Shown one piece after another: positions 50,249 to 60,220 of a stretch of DNA of 64,000 nt. Where the stretch lies: assembly GCA_029851945.1 (NCBI GenBank), contig JARKUZ010000067.1, forward strand, positions 1 to 64,000, in the 5' to 3' direction. The stretch comes from Terrisporobacter sp. (lineage in GTDB: Bacteria > Bacillota_A > Clostridia > Peptostreptococcales > Peptostreptococcaceae). The position numbers and the translations under genes were made by a program. Below the pieces are notes generated by a model that was not told the DNA's origin, made no database searches, and worked only from the letters and a program-made list of their open reading frames with translations. Each line of letters opens with the position of its first letter. Position 1 is the first letter of the stretch.

Positions 50249-52087
50249 TTATAATTCTGTGTAGTCAGCATCTACAACATCATCATTTGATTGATTTTGT
50301 CCTGCTTGCTCTCCACCTTGAGCTCCTTGAGCTTGCTGTGCAGCTTGAGCTTGTTGATACATTTGCTCAGAAACTTTGTGGAATTTGTTCATTACTTCAT
50401 CTATAGCAGCTTTTATTTCTTCAGCAGTAGCAGATTCTTTATCTTTTACTTCTTTTAATGATGCTATAGCTGCTTCTATTGCAGATTTATCATCAGCACT
50501 TACTTGTTCTCCAAGTTCATTTAAAGTTTTTTCTGTTTGATATATAGTTGAATCAGCTTGGTTAACAGCTTCTATTTTATCTTTTTTAGCTTTATCAGCT
50601 TCAGCATTCATCTCAGCTTCTTTAACTTTTCTTTCTATCTCTTCTTCGCTTAAGTTAGTTCCTGAAGTTATAGTAACTTTTTGTTCTTTTCCAGTTCCTA
50701 AATCTTTAGCAGTAACATGAACTATACCATTGGCATCTATATCGAAAGTAACTTCTATTTGAGGTATTCCTCTTGGTGCTGGTGGTATTTCTGATAATTG
50801 GAATCTACCTAAAGTAGTATTATCGAATGCCATAGATCTTTCACCTTGAAGAACATGTATATCAACAGCAGTTTGGTTATCTGCAGCAGTTGAGAATACT
50901 TGAGATTTTTTAGTTGGTATAGTTGTATTTCTTTCTATTATTTTAGTCATTACGTTACCCATAGTTTCTATACCTAATGATAATGGAGTAACATCTAATA
51001 ATAATAAGTCATTAACTTCACCAGTTAAAACACCAGCTTGTATAGCAGCACCAGCAGCAACACATTCATCTGGGTTTATCCCTTTGTGAGGTTCTTTTCC
51101 TATGAATTTCTTAACAGCTTCTTGAACAGCTGGTATTCTTGTAGATCCACCTACTAATAATACATCATCTATTTCAGATACTGAAAGGCCAGCATCAGAT
51201 AAAGCTCTCTTAGTTGGTTCCATAGTTTTTTCAACTAATGAAGCAGTTAATTCATCAAATTTAGCTCTTGATAAATCTATGTTTAAATGTTTTGGTCCAC
51301 TTGCAGTAGCTGTTATAAATGGTAAGTTTATATTTGTACTCATTGTTGAAGATAATTCTTTTTTAGCTTTTTCAGCAGCTTCTTTTAATCTTTGAAGAGC
51401 CATGTTGTCACTTCTTAAATCAACACCTTCAGCTTTTTTGAATTCTTCAGCTAAATAATCTATTATAACTTTATCAAAGTCATCTCCACCTAATCTGTTA
51501 TTACCAGCAGTAGCTAAAACTTCGAAAGTTCCGTCTCCTATTTCAAGTATAGATACGTCGAAAGTACCTCCACCTAAGTCAAATACTAATATTTTTTTAT
51601 CTTGGTCTAATTTATCCATACCATAAGCTAAAGCTGCAGCAGTTGGTTCATTTATTATTCTTTTAACTTCTAAACCAGCTATTCTACCAGCATCTTTAGT
51701 AGCTTGTCTTTGAGCATCTGTAAAGTAGGCTGGAACTGTTATAACAGCTTCTTTAACTGGTTGACCTAAATAACTTTCAGCATCAGCTTTTAATTTTTGA
51801 AGTATTATAGCTGATATTTCTTGTGGAGTGTATCCTTTTCCTTCTATATTAACTTTATAGTCTGTTCCCATGTGAGTTTTTATAGATATTACTGTATTAT
51901 CTGCGTTAGTTACCGCTTGTCTTTTAGCAGGTTCCCCAACTAATCTTTCTCCACTTTTAGTAAAAGCAACTACTGATGGAGTAGTTCTCATACCTTCATT
52001 ATTTGCTATTATTTGTGGTTCACCATTTTCTAAAACAGCAACACATGAGTTTGTAGTTCCTAAATCTATTCCTATTACTTTAGACAT
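50249..52087 (-). CDS. dnaK: Chaperone DnaK (Hsp70)
   Basis: A 612-residue Hsp70. The N-terminal ATPase domain has [18 protein letters not shown], the phosphate motif [17 protein letters not shown], and [14 protein letters not shown]. The linker [12 protein letters not shown] and substrate-binding domain follow, and a Gln-rich tail ([12 protein letters not shown]) ends in [10 protein letters not shown]. Chaperone with DnaJ and GrpE. The start ATG follows TTAAGGAGGATACAAAT. It lies after grpE in the CIRCE-controlled operon. Confidence 0.98.
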   Translation of the reverse strand: MSKVIGIDLGTTNSCVAVLENGEPQIIANNEGMRTTPSVVAFTKSGERLVGEPAKRQAVTNADNTVISIKTHMGTDYKVNIEGKGYTPQEISAIILQKLKADAESYLGQPVKEAVITVPAYFTDAQRQATKDAGRIAGLEVKRIINEPTAAALAYGMDKLDQDKKILVFDLGGGTFDVSILEIGDGTFEVLATAGNNRLGGDDFDKVIIDYLAEEFKKAEGVDLRSDNMALQRLKEAAEKAKKELSSTMSTNINLPFITATASGPKHLNIDLSRAKFDELTASLVEKTMEPTKRALSDAGLSVSEIDDVLLVGGSTRIPAVQEAVKKFIGKEPHKGINPDECVAAGAAIQAGVLTGEVNDLLLLDVTPLSLGIETMGNVMTKIIERNTTIPTKKSQVFSTAADNQTAVDIHVLQGERSMAFDNTTLGRFQLSEIPPAPRGIPQIEVTFDIDANGIVHVTAKDLGTGKEQKVTITSGTNLSEEEIERKVKEAEMNAEADKAKKDKIEAVNQADSTIYQTEKTLNELGEQVSADDKSAIEAAIASLKEVKDKESATAEEIKAAIDEVMNKFHKVSEQMYQQAQAAQQAQGAQGGEQAGQNQSNDDVVDADYTEL

Positions 52088-52145
52088 AATTTGTATCCTC
52101 CTTAATTTATCATCTATTTTAATTAATTATATTTAACTTAAATTA

Positions 52146-52748
52146 TTAGCAAGAAACTTTTACCATAGTAGCTCTTAATACTTTACTTTTTAATTTATAT
52201 CCTTTTTGAAGTACCATTACTACTTTATTAGGTTCAATACCTTCTACACTTTCTTGCATTACAGCTAAGTGTAAGTTTGGATCGAAGTCTTGATCTATAG
52301 CATCTATTTCTTCAACTCCAAATTTTTGTAGACAGTCTATAAGTTGCTTATGAACAAGTTCTATCCCTTTATACATATCATCTTCTTTATTTGTGCAAGC
52401 ATCCATAGCTCTTTCCATGCTATCTATAACTGGTATTAACTCATTGATTATTTTTTCATTAGCAAATAGTCCTATAGTTTCTTTTTCTTGTTGAGTTCTT
52501 CTCATATAGTTTGAGTACTCAGCTTGAAGTCTTTTATACTTATCATCTCTTTCATTGATTTGGTTTTCAAGTTCTTCTATTTTGTCATTTATTTTCTTTT
52601 CTTCTAATTTCGAGTTTATATCAGTTACATTCTCTTCTTCTGTTGATATATCTCCTTGGACATTTTCCTCAGAATTTTGTACTATTTCCTCTTCCTTAGA
52701 AGCGTAATCTTCTTGTAACTTTTCATCTTGATTAATGTTATTTTCCAA
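52146..52748 (-). CDS. grpE: Nucleotide exchange factor GrpE
   Basis: A 200-residue GrpE. The acidic N terminus (about 1-50) precedes a long coiled-coil helix (EELENQINERDDKYKRLQAEY) and the C-terminal beta domain with DQDFDPNLHLAVMQ and VLQKGYKLKSKVLR ATMVKVS. It releases ADP from DnaK. The start at 52748 is TTG, with AAGGGGTG six bases before it. The gene lies between hrcA (19 bases) and dnaK (58 bases). Confidence 0.96.
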   Translation of the reverse strand: MENNINQDEKLQEDYASKEEEIVQNSEENVQGDISTEEENVTDINSKLEEKKINDKIEELENQINERDDKYKRLQAEYSNYMRRTQQEKETIGLFANEKIINELIPVIDSMERAMDACTNKEDDMYKGIELVHKQLIDCLQKFGVEEIDAIDQDFDPNLHLAVMQESVEGIEPNKVVMVLQKGYKLKSKVLRATMVKVSC

Positions 52749-52766
52749 GATCTACACCCCTTAGTT

Positions 52767-53798
52767 TTAAAATTTATTTGATTTATTATTTAATAATATA
52801 TTCATGTAATTTATAATTGAATATATTCTAGAATAATCCATTCTTGTAGGTCCTATAAAGCTTATACGACCAATTAAATTCTTATCCACTTTATATGTTG
52901 CTGTAACAACACTGCATTCTTGAGCTTGTTCACAGTCATTATCACTACCAATAATTATAGTCGTATTATCTTTTAAAATACCCTTTGACTTAACTATCTT
53001 AGCTATAGTCTCCTTTGTTTCTAGCATATTTAAAAATGACCTTGCCTTAAAAACATCATTAAACTCTGGATAATTAAATATATTAGTTGCTCCATTTAAA
53101 GTCATTGAAAGCTCTTCATCAGTAGGATTTGTATTTAACAAATTAAGTAACTGATCTATTATTGATGAATATTCTCCAATTTCGTACTTTATATATGCTA
53201 TTAATCTTTCATCTATTTCAGTTATCGTCTTACCTGAAAGCTTTCTAGTTAAATTATCAGAAATTAAATTCAACTTAGCTTGATCTAAATTAATCTTAGC
53301 AGTAATACTTGATTTTTTAATATCGCCTTTATCTGTAACCACTATTAATAAAATTTCATTATCATGCATTTTAACTAATTGTATATGCCTAATTTCATTT
53401 AATGTTGATAAATTTCTTGTCATGGCAACTGTTGTATAGTTAGTCAATTGAGATAACATCTTTGATGTTTCATGAATTAAATCTTGTATATGACTTATAT
53501 TTTCTTCAACACAAGTTTCAATTATCTCTTTATCTGATTCACTAAGTTCACTAGTACTCATAAGTGAATTAACATACAACTTATATCCTTTTTCTGTTGG
53601 AACTCTACCAGCAGATGTATAAGGTTGGACTAAGTATCCCAACTCTTCTAAGTCGGCCATTTCATTTCTAATAGTTGCTGCACTAACACCAAGGTTATAT
53701 TTCTTTGATATCGTTCTAGACCCTACAGCTTCAGCTGTTTCTATATAATCTTTAACTATTGCTTTGAGGATATTCATTTTTCTTTCATTTAATTCCAT
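52767..53798 (-). CDS. hrcA: Heat-inducible repressor HrcA
   Basis: A 343-residue HrcA. The winged-helix DNA-binding domain (about 1-75) starts MELNERKMNILKAIVKDYIETAEAVGSRTISKKYNLGVSAATIRNEMADLEELGYL. The GAF-like domain and inserted dimer domain follow, ending in IGPTRMDYSRI, typical of the family. It binds CIRCE with help from GroEL. I place the start at 53798, behind GGGAGGTATTTAGT; a frame start further upstream would lie inside the CIRCE region. It controls its own operon. Confidence 0.96.
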   Translation of the reverse strand: MELNERKMNILKAIVKDYIETAEAVGSRTISKKYNLGVSAATIRNEMADLEELGYLVQPYTSAGRVPTEKGYKLYVNSLMSTSELSESDKEIIETCVEENISHIQDLIHETSKMLSQLTNYTTVAMTRNLSTLNEIRHIQLVKMHDNEILLIVVTDKGDIKKSSITAKINLDQAKLNLISDNLTRKLSGKTITEIDERLIAYIKYEIGEYSSIIDQLLNLLNTNPTDEELSMTLNGATNIFNYPEFNDVFKARSFLNMLETKETIAKIVKSKGILKDNTTIIIGSDNDCEQAQECSVVTATYKVDKNLIGRISFIGPTRMDYSRIYSIINYMNILLNNKSNKF

Positions 53799-53818
53799 AC
53801 TAAATACCTCCCACACTG

Positions 53819-53845
53819 TTAGCACTCACTATATCCGAGTGCTAA
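53819..53845 (-). promoter_or_regulatory. CIRCE operator
   Basis: Exact CIRCE: TTAGCACTC (53819-53827), 9 bases, GAGTGCTAA (53837-53845). It lies between the promoter and hrcA, the usual place for HrcA repression of hrcA-grpE-dnaK-dnaJ. Confidence 0.98.
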
Positions 53846-53860
53846 AAAGATTATATATAT

Positions 53861-53889
53861 TATATACCACGTTAAATTTTTATTGTCAA
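53861..53889 (-). promoter_or_regulatory. Promoter of the hrcA operon
   Basis: Minus strand TTGACA (53884-53889), 17 bases, TATATA (53861-53866); TATAAT is available at a 19-base spacing. CIRCE lies just downstream of it. Confidence 0.8.
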
Positions 53890-53912
53890 CACCTTTTAGA
53901 TATTTTCTTTTT

Positions 53913-55043
53913 TTAAGCCATAAATTCTACAAAAACGCTGTTTGATATTTCTCTCCCTTTTTGCGTCAATCTCATCCCTAATTCATTCACATCTATTAAA
54001 TTTAGTTTTTCAAGTTTTTCAATTTCATTTTTATATTTTTCTATAAAATCTAAATCATACTTAATCTTAAAATCTTTAAATTTAATTCCTTCATTCATTC
54101 TTAATCCTAAAAATATACTTTCCTCTATTTCATCTTTGATACTTAGTTTTTCTTCCCAGTCTATAGGTTTTTTACCTTCTAATATCATTTTTTCATACTC
54201 AGATAATGATGAAACATTATTGTACCTTGTTCCACTTAAAAATCCTGATGCTGATGCACCAATCCCAACATAGTTTTCACATTTCCAATATAAAATATTA
54301 TGATTACATTCATATCCTTCTTTCGCATAATTTGATATTTCATACTGATTATATCCATGGGATTTTAAGTAATTTATTGTATATTCATACATAACAATAT
54401 CAGTATCTTCATCTAATAATTTGAATTCATTTCTATTATACATATCAAATAGTTCTGTATTTTCTTCTAATATTAATGAATAAGCAGATATGTGAGCTGG
54501 ATTTAGTTCTACTATTTTCTCTAAAGTCTCTTTCCAATCTTCTTCATTTTGATTTGGAAGCGCATACATTAAATCAATATTTATGTTTTCAAATCCAACT
54601 TCCTTAGCCTGAAAATAGTTTTTTTCAAATTCTTCAAAAGTATGTATTCTTCCTATATATTCTAGATGATGATTTTGAACTGCTTGAAGTCCAATACTTA
54701 ATCTATTTACACCACAATCTTTCATTATTTTTAACTTGCTTAAAGTTAATGTTCCTGGATTACATTCCATTGTGATTTCAGCATTTTTTTTAATTTTAAA
54801 ATTAGTTTTTATATTATCGAATAAAGTCTTAATCTCATAATCTCTTAATATGCTTGGTGTTCCTCCACCAATAAATATAGTATCTATTTCTTTTTCTTTA
54901 ATTTCATTCTTATAAAAACTCATTTCTTTTTCCAATGATTTTAAATATTTTTTCTTTTCCTCTAAATCTAATTTATAAGAATTAAAATCACAGTATTTAC
55001 ATTTTGATACACAAAACGGTATATGTATATATAAACCTAACAT
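53913..55043 (-). CDS. hemW: Radical SAM protein HemW
   Basis: A 376-residue oxygen-independent coproporphyrinogen oxidase-like protein. The radical SAM cluster is in HIPFCVSKCKYCDFNSY (CxxxCxxC). IFIGGGTPSIL, ECNPGTL, RLSIGLQAVQNHHLEYIGR and NLMYALPNQ-like INIDLMYALPNQ follow. It has the HNxxYW-type motif NHNILYWKC typical of HemW, the heme chaperone, rather than HemN. It lies upstream of the heat-shock operon and after lepA on the same strand, as in Bacillus. The start follows AGAGGTGACTAA. Confidence 0.93.
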   Translation of the reverse strand: MLGLYIHIPFCVSKCKYCDFNSYKLDLEEKKKYLKSLEKEMSFYKNEIKEKEIDTIFIGGGTPSILRDYEIKTLFDNIKTNFKIKKNAEITMECNPGTLTLSKLKIMKDCGVNRLSIGLQAVQNHHLEYIGRIHTFEEFEKNYFQAKEVGFENINIDLMYALPNQNEEDWKETLEKIVELNPAHISAYSLILEENTELFDMYNRNEFKLLDEDTDIVMYEYTINYLKSHGYNQYEISNYAKEGYECNHNILYWKCENYVGIGASASGFLSGTRYNNVSSLSEYEKMILEGKKPIDWEEKLSIKDEIEESIFLGLRMNEGIKFKDFKIKYDLDFIEKYKNEIEKLEKLNLIDVNELGMRLTQKGREISNSVFVEFMA

Positions 55044-55187
55044 TTAGTCACCTCTTCTTTTTCTATTTACAGCAATTATTATATATTATTACCCTTGATA
55101 TATAAAATAAAATCTATCCTCTTTAATTACATATTAATCCTTTGTATTAAGTTTAATATAGCCTAAATTATTTAAAATAAAAAAACA

Positions 55188-55233
55188 AAAGGTAATCAAC
55201 TTATCTAAGCAGTATAGATAAGCTAATTACCTT
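55188..55233 (-). terminator. Terminator of lepA
   Basis: Outer stem AAAGGTAAT/ATTACCTTT (55188-55196 with 55225-55233) and inner stem CTTATCTA/TAGATAAG, broken by a 3-base bulge on each side. On the minus strand TTTTGTTTTTT follows. Confidence 0.85.
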
Positions 55234-55253
55234 TATATAAATATATTTTTTAA

Positions 55254-57056
55254 TTAATCATCTAGTTTAAGAACTGACATAAACGCTTTTTGTGGAACTT
55301 CAACACTTCCAATTTGTCTCATACGTTTTTTACCTTCTTTTTGTTTTTCAAGAAGTTTCTTCTTACGAGATATATCTCCACCGTAACATTTAGCAAGTAC
55401 GTCTTTTCTAAGAGCACTTATTGTCTCTCTTGCAACAACCTTATTTCCAACTGCTGCCTGTATCGGAACAGCAAATTGATGTCTAGGTATTTCATTTTTT
55501 AATTTTTCACACATGGCTTTACCTCTAGAGTATGCTTTTGTGTCATGAACTATGAAGCTAAGTGCATCAACTTGTTCTTTGTTTATTAGTATATCCAATT
55601 TAACAAGCTTAGAAGGAACATATCCTTTCATTTCGTAGTCTAGAGAACCATATCCTCTAGTTCTAGATTTTAAAGCATCAAAGAAATCATAAACAACTTC
55701 ATTTAATGGTAAATCATAATGAAGCATTACTCTTTTTTCATCTATATATTCCATGTGTAACATAGTTCCACGTCTTTCTTGGCATAATTCCATAACTATA
55801 CCAACGAAATCTTTAGGAGCTATTATATCAGCTTTAACTATTGGTTCTTCTATCATTTGAATTTCTGAAACTTCTGGTAAGTTTGTTGGGTTTTGAATCA
55901 TAACTACTTCACCATCAGTTTTAGTAACTCTGTATATAACAGAAGGAGCTGTTGTAACTAAGCTTAGATTAAATTCTCTTTCTAATCTCTCTTGTATTAT
56001 TTCTAAGTGTAATAATCCAAGAAATCCACATCTGAAACCAAATCCTAAGGCTGCAGATGTTTCCGGTTCAAATTCTAATGCTGCATCATTAACCTGTAAT
56101 TTTTCTAATGCATCTCTTACGTTTTCGTATTTTTCACCTTCACCTGGATATATACCGCAGTAAACCATTGGAGTAGCTTTTTTATATCCTTCAAGTGGCT
56201 CTTCTGTTTTATTTGTAGCATCAGTTATAGTATCACCTACGTGACAGCTTCTTATATCCTTGATACTTGCAGCTATATAACCAACATCACCTGCGCATAG
56301 ACTATCCAGCTCAGTTGCATTAGGAGCCATAACCCCTACTTCTGTTACTTCAAATTTCTTCTTAGTATTCATCATCTCGATAGTCATACCTTTTTTAACT
56401 TCACCCTCAAATACTCTTACATATGCCACAACACCTTTATATGCATCATAGTATGAATCAAATATTAAAGCTTTTAAAGGTTTATTTATATCACCTGTTG
56501 GAGCAGGTACATTAGCTACTATATCTTCTAAAACGTCTTCTATATTTAAACCACTTTTAGCAGATATTAATGGTGCTTCACTTGCATCAAGACCTATTAT
56601 TTCTTCTATTTCTTCTTTTATTTCATCTGGTCTTGCACTTGGAAGATCTATTTTATTTATAACTGGTAATATTTCCAAATCTTGATCTAAAGCTAAATAT
56701 ACATTTGCTAAAGTTTGAGCTTCAACACCTTGAGCCGCATCTACAACTAATAAAGCACCTTCACATGCAGCTAAACTTCTTGAAACCTCATAGTTGAAAT
56801 CCACATGTCCTGGAGTATCTATAAGATTTAAATAATATTCATTACCATCCTTAGCCTTGTAAATTAACCTAATATTTTGTAGCTTAATAGTGATTCCTCT
56901 TTCTCTTTCTAAATCCATGTTATCTAATAACTGATTTTTCATCTCTCTATCACTTACTAAACCTGTATACTGTATTAATCTATCAGCTAAGGTAGACTTA
57001 CCATGGTCTATATGAGCTATTATACTAAAATTTCTAGTTCTACTTTGTCTGTCCAC
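55254..57056 (-). CDS. lepA: Translation elongation factor 4 (LepA)
   Basis: A 600-residue LepA. G1 [15 protein letters not shown]2 [12 protein letters not shown]3 DTPGHVDF and G4 NKIDLPSA are intact. The domains homologous to EF-G are followed by the C-terminal LepA-specific domain ([21 protein letters not shown]). It is a ribosome-bound GTPase acting in back-translocation or 30S assembly. The start at 57056 is GTG with AAGGAGGAAAAAAG before it. Confidence 0.98.
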   Translation of the reverse strand: MDRQSRTRNFSIIAHIDHGKSTLADRLIQYTGLVSDREMKNQLLDNMDLERERGITIKLQNIRLIYKAKDGNEYYLNLIDTPGHVDFNYEVSRSLAACEGALLVVDAAQGVEAQTLANVYLALDQDLEILPVINKIDLPSARPDEIKEEIEEIIGLDASEAPLISAKSGLNIEDVLEDIVANVPAPTGDINKPLKALIFDSYYDAYKGVVAYVRVFEGEVKKGMTIEMMNTKKKFEVTEVGVMAPNATELDSLCAGDVGYIAASIKDIRSCHVGDTITDATNKTEEPLEGYKKATPMVYCGIYPGEGEKYENVRDALEKLQVNDAALEFEPETSAALGFGFRCGFLGLLHLEIIQERLEREFNLSLVTTAPSVIYRVTKTDGEVVMIQNPTNLPEVSEIQMIEEPIVKADIIAPKDFVGIVMELCQERRGTMLHMEYIDEKRVMLHYDLPLNEVVYDFFDALKSRTRGYGSLDYEMKGYVPSKLVKLDILINKEQVDALSFIVHDTKAYSRGKAMCEKLKNEIPRHQFAVPIQAAVGNKVVARETISALRKDVLAKCYGGDISRKKKLLEKQKEGKKRMRQIGSVEVPQKAFMSVLKLDD

Positions 57057-57140
57057 CTTTTTTCCTCCTTAAATAAGTTAGTATCATAAACTTTATTTTA
57101 TAATATATCTGCTTTTATGTAAATAAGTGTTACATTACAA

Positions 57141-57174
57141 AAAAATAAGACTTATTATTTTAAGCCTTATTTTT
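57141..57174 (-). terminator. Terminator of the spore protease unit
   Basis: Stem AAAATAAGACTT with AAGCCTTATTTT, one wobble, in T/A-rich flanks with a T run on the minus strand. It lies after the small membrane protein gene and before lepA. Confidence 0.7.
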
Positions 57175-57232
57175 ATTATTTTGATTTATTTTTACTATTT
57201 GTATTCTTTAATATTTATATTTACTATGCTTT

Positions 57233-57427
57233 TTAATAAAAAATATTTAAATATTTTATAAGACTATCTTTACTATCATCTTGCAACATTTCGTTCATTC
57301 TATAATCAGAAATTAGTATGCTTCCTGCAGTAATTATAATCATTATAAACAAAAATACTACCTTATATAGTATCCCGTTTTTCTTTTTTTGCAGCTTTTT
57401 ATTTAATTTTTTTTCTAAACGACTCAT
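57233..57427 (-). CDS. Small single-pass membrane protein
   Basis: A 64-residue protein I do not recognise. A basic N terminus (MSRLEKKLNKKLQKKKNG) precedes one membrane helix (about 20-40, LYKVVFLFIMIIITAGSILI) and a short acidic tail. I place the start at 57427, after the spoIIP stop codon; a frame extending to 57469 would overlap spoIIP by 26 bases. GAGCTGG is a weak ribosome site. It lies between spoIIP and lepA on the same strand, so it may be part of the spoIIP transcript and of sporulation; this is by position only. Confidence 0.65.
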   Translation of the reverse strand: MSRLEKKLNKKLQKKKNGILYKVVFLFIMIIITAGSILISDYRMNEMLQDDSKDSLIKYLNIFY

Positions 57428-57443
57428 ATTATACCAGCTCTTA

Positions 57444-58424
57444 TTACTTTTTATCTTTATAGTATTCATCTAATACTTCTGCTACATATTTACATGCAGC
57501 TTTTGCTTCTTGAGTGCTCGTAGCATTATTACCTATTTCTATTAATAATCCATCTTCTGCTAAATACTGATTAAATCTTCCATATTGTTTAGTTATTACT
57601 GGCTCAACTAACCCTGGATATTTTTTTTCTGCTAAAGCAGTTAATTCTTCAGCTTCTTTTCTTATTTCATCTACATTTTCATTTCTTTGACCCACTACAA
57701 ATAAAAACTTAGCTACAGTTTCTCCATTAATTTCTATAGTAGATTTATCATGTGCTTTTTTCTTCGCCTCACTATTTTCTAACGTTAATCCATTTCTATG
57801 TAAGTCGATAGTTATTTTGATTGAATCATTAGATGATAAAGCAGATTTAACTAGCTTAGAACTATTTACATAAGATTTATTATAATCTAAATCATTATAT
57901 TGGGTATTATGCATTACTCCCCAACCTCTTTTACTTAATTCATTTGTTAATAGGCTACCAACTTCCATAACTGAGTGTTCCTTATCTTTAGAAGAGTGAT
58001 AATCATTATCTGGTGAATCAGAATAAGTTTCGCTACTATGAGAATGATATACTAATATTTGAGGGTTATCCTTAGTTATTCTTAAATCATTGGTATAGTT
58101 TGACTCTGTAATTGTAGTAGCTTCCTTTTCCTCTTCCGTCTGTGGCTTATTTTCTTCTCCAACATATACATTTACAAACTCTTCTTCATCATTTCCAGAA
58201 TCCTTATTATTTGAAGTTTCTTCATCTTGTTTTTTTTCATTATTATTTATTACATCTATATCTTCATTTTTTTCTTCATCTTTGTCTATTACCTTTACTT
58301 CAGGATAAGATGATTTTAGTAGATATTTTAGTAAATCATCTTTGTCCAAAGCTTGGGAAATAGTTGGTAAAATACAAACTAATAAAAATCCAATTTTTAT
58401 AGCTTTTATTCTGTTTTTAAACAT
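57444..58424 (-). CDS. spoIIP: Stage II sporulation protein P
   Basis: A 326-residue SpoIIP. An N-terminal membrane anchor or signal (about 5-25) precedes an acidic Asn/Glu-rich linker (about 45-100). The amidase/endopeptidase domain begins ILVYHSHSSETYSD (zinc His) and has TIDLHRNGLT and LIEIGNNATST (catalytic Glu). It is a peptidoglycan hydrolase of the DMP engulfment machine. The start follows AAGGAGGAATTTAA. It lies 16 bases downstream of gpr, so the two are co-transcribed. Confidence 0.93.
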   Translation of the reverse strand: MFKNRIKAIKIGFLLVCILPTISQALDKDDLLKYLLKSSYPEVKVIDKDEEKNEDIDVINNNEKKQDEETSNNKDSGNDEEEFVNVYVGEENKPQTEEEKEATTITESNYTNDLRITKDNPQILVYHSHSSETYSDSPDNDYHSSKDKEHSVMEVGSLLTNELSKRGWGVMHNTQYNDLDYNKSYVNSSKLVKSALSSNDSIKITIDLHRNGLTLENSEAKKKAHDKSTIEINGETVAKFLFVVGQRNENVDEIRKEAEELTALAEKKYPGLVEPVITKQYGRFNQYLAEDGLLIEIGNNATSTQEAKAACKYVAEVLDEYYKDKK

Positions 58425-58439
58425 TTAAATTCCTCCTTA

Positions 58440-59393
58440 TTACGAAGTTCTCCCCGGATGAAGAGATCTATTCAATCCTTCACTAATTATAACTGCTAGA
58501 TTTTCTATCGTTTCATCAATATCTTTAGGAGTAACTATTAAGTTTTTATCATATGGATCTAGACAGTCTCTAATTAGTTGGTATTTTTCTTCCTCTTGCA
58601 AGTCTTGAAGCATTTTATAAAATATCTCACCAGAGTTTGATTGCTCCATTAAGTTTTTTATAGCTAAATCTAAAACATCACTGGTTAAAGTGGCTGCATC
58701 AACAACTGTAGGTACTCCTATAGCTATAACATCTACTCCTAAGTAGTCTTTATTTAAAGCTTTTCTTTTATTTCCTACTCCTCCACCTGGTGAAATACCA
58801 GCTGTAGATATTTGTATAGTAGTATTTACCCTTTCCATTTTTCTTGAAGCTAGTGCATCTATTGCAACTACTCTGTCTGGTTTAATAGCATCTACTATAC
58901 CTTTTACAGTTTCACTTGTTTCAAGACCCGTAACGCCCATAACACCAGGACTTAAAGCTGAAACTTCAGTGAAGTCATCATCATAATCCTTATTGTAATT
59001 TTTAAAAATATGACGAGTAACAAGAGTTTTTGAAACAGCTCTTGGACCTAATGCATCTGATGTTATATTCCAATTTCCTAATCCTATAACTAATGTTTTC
59101 TTGTGCTCTTCCGGTCCAAAAATCTCTTTTAGCTCGTCCGATAAATATTTTATCATCTGCTCTCTAGAGTCATCGTCATCATATGTCATTAACTTACTCT
59201 CTAATGTTACATATTTTCCAATTCCTTTGTTCATTATTTGAGAACCTTGTTCATCTAATACATCAACTTTTGTTACTAAGCAGTCTTCAAGTTGTTTATT
59301 TTCTGTTTTCACGCCTGGTATTTGGCTACTATTTTCACTTTCTTCTATTATTTCTCTTGCTTCAAGTGCTAAATCTGTTCTAATTTTTATCAT
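58440..59393 (-). CDS. gpr: Germination protease GPR
   Basis: A 317-residue GPR protease. The N-terminal part starts MIKIRTDLALEAREI, which includes the propeptide region. VIGLGNWNITSDALGPR, SALSPGVMGVTGLETSE, VVAIDALASRKMERVNTTIQ and GISPGGGVGNKR are family blocks. It degrades small acid-soluble spore proteins at germination. The start follows TGGAGGGAACA. In Bacillus the gene lies beside rpsT and spoIIP, as here; expression in the forespore from a sigma-G promoter is expected, but I could not identify one. Confidence 0.95.
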   Translation of the reverse strand: MIKIRTDLALEAREIIEESENSSQIPGVKTENKQLEDCLVTKVDVLDEQGSQIMNKGIGKYVTLESKLMTYDDDDSREQMIKYLSDELKEIFGPEEHKKTLVIGLGNWNITSDALGPRAVSKTLVTRHIFKNYNKDYDDDFTEVSALSPGVMGVTGLETSETVKGIVDAIKPDRVVAIDALASRKMERVNTTIQISTAGISPGGGVGNKRKALNKDYLGVDVIAIGVPTVVDAATLTSDVLDLAIKNLMEQSNSGEIFYKMLQDLQEEEKYQLIRDCLDPYDKNLIVTPKDIDETIENLAVIISEGLNRSLHPGRTS

Positions 59394-59802
59394 TGTTCCC
59401 TCCAGAATATAATAAAATGATATTATTGATTATTGACATGTAATAGCATTTTAAACATTATTTATCATTTTTAATCTTGACTAAATTATGTTGTATAAGA
59501 TTTTTTTTCGTAAAATATAATTTTTAATTTATAAAAAAATATAAAATATATGGTTCTTAGAATATAAAGAGTAACGCCTATATAATAGGTTGAAGGATTG
59601 GAATTTTTTATTAGTTTTGTGAATAATTTAATACATTATTGTGAAATATTTTTATATGTGATAAAGTATGTCATAAGCGAAAAACACTAACAACAAATTA
59701 TATTTAACTAATAAATATTAACTCTTGATTTTTATATTTATTTCTGTTAAAATCTAATATGTTGACGATGAGAATAATTATATTTACAAGGAGGTGTTCT
59801 AA
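59394..59802. other. Divergent intergenic region, 409 bp
   Basis: No gene is visible between gpr and rpsT. It is AT-rich with no clear repeat apart from a small CCTAT/ATAGG hairpin near 59577-59589. The right end carries the rpsT promoter. The left end should hold a gpr promoter, which I could not identify. Confidence 0.5.
59725..59753 (+). promoter_or_regulatory. Promoter of rpsT
   Basis: TTGATT (59725-59730), 17 bases, TAAAAT (59748-59753), with TG one base before the -10 (extended -10). The leader is about 43 bases. Confidence 0.7.
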
Positions 59803-60069
59803 GTGGCAAACATAAAATCAGCTAAAAAGAGAATAAAAGTTATCGATAAGAAAACTGCTTTAAACAAAGCTAGAAAATCTCAATTAAAAACTGCTATAAG
59901 AAGATTCGAAGATGCTGTTAATGCAGGAAACAAAGAAGAAGCTACAGCTAAATTCCAATATGCTCAAAAAAGAATATACCAAGTAGCATCAAAAGGAACT
60001 ATACACAAAAATGCTGCAGCTAGAAAAGTTGCTAAATTAGCTCAAAAATTAAACGCAATGAACGCATAA
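59803..60069 (+). CDS. rpsT: 30S ribosomal protein S20
   Basis: An 88-residue S20 starting [30 protein letters not shown] with a terminal Ala/Lys-rich helix ([14 protein letters not shown]). It is a primary 16S rRNA-binding protein. The start is GTG behind AAGGAGGTGTTCTAA. The gene is divergent from gpr, as in other spore formers, and ends at a strong terminator. Confidence 0.97.
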   Translation: MANIKSAKKRIKVIDKKTALNKARKSQLKTAIRRFEDAVNAGNKEEATAKFQYAQKRIYQVASKGTIHKNAAARKVAKLAQKLNAMNA

Positions 60070-60093
60070 TAACAGTTTAATTTTTATAAATTT

Positions 60094-60121
60094 AAACCCT
60101 TGATTTTTATCAAGGGTTTTT
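60094..60121 (+). terminator. Terminator of rpsT
   Basis: Perfect 11-bp stem AAACCCTTGAT/ATCAAGGGTTT, 4-base loop, followed by TTT. Confidence 0.92.
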
Positions 60122-60220
60122 TATTATATTATACGAAATTTATAAATCCTATTTCTTATGAATGAATTATAAATCACAACTAAAAAATAAAAAGTCTTAG
60201 CTTTTTTTAAACTAAGACTT

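Noticed and set aside
59394..59802. Small RNA in the gpr-rpsT gap
   Set aside because: A tiny CCTAT/ATAGG hairpin is all that can be seen; too weak to support an RNA gene.
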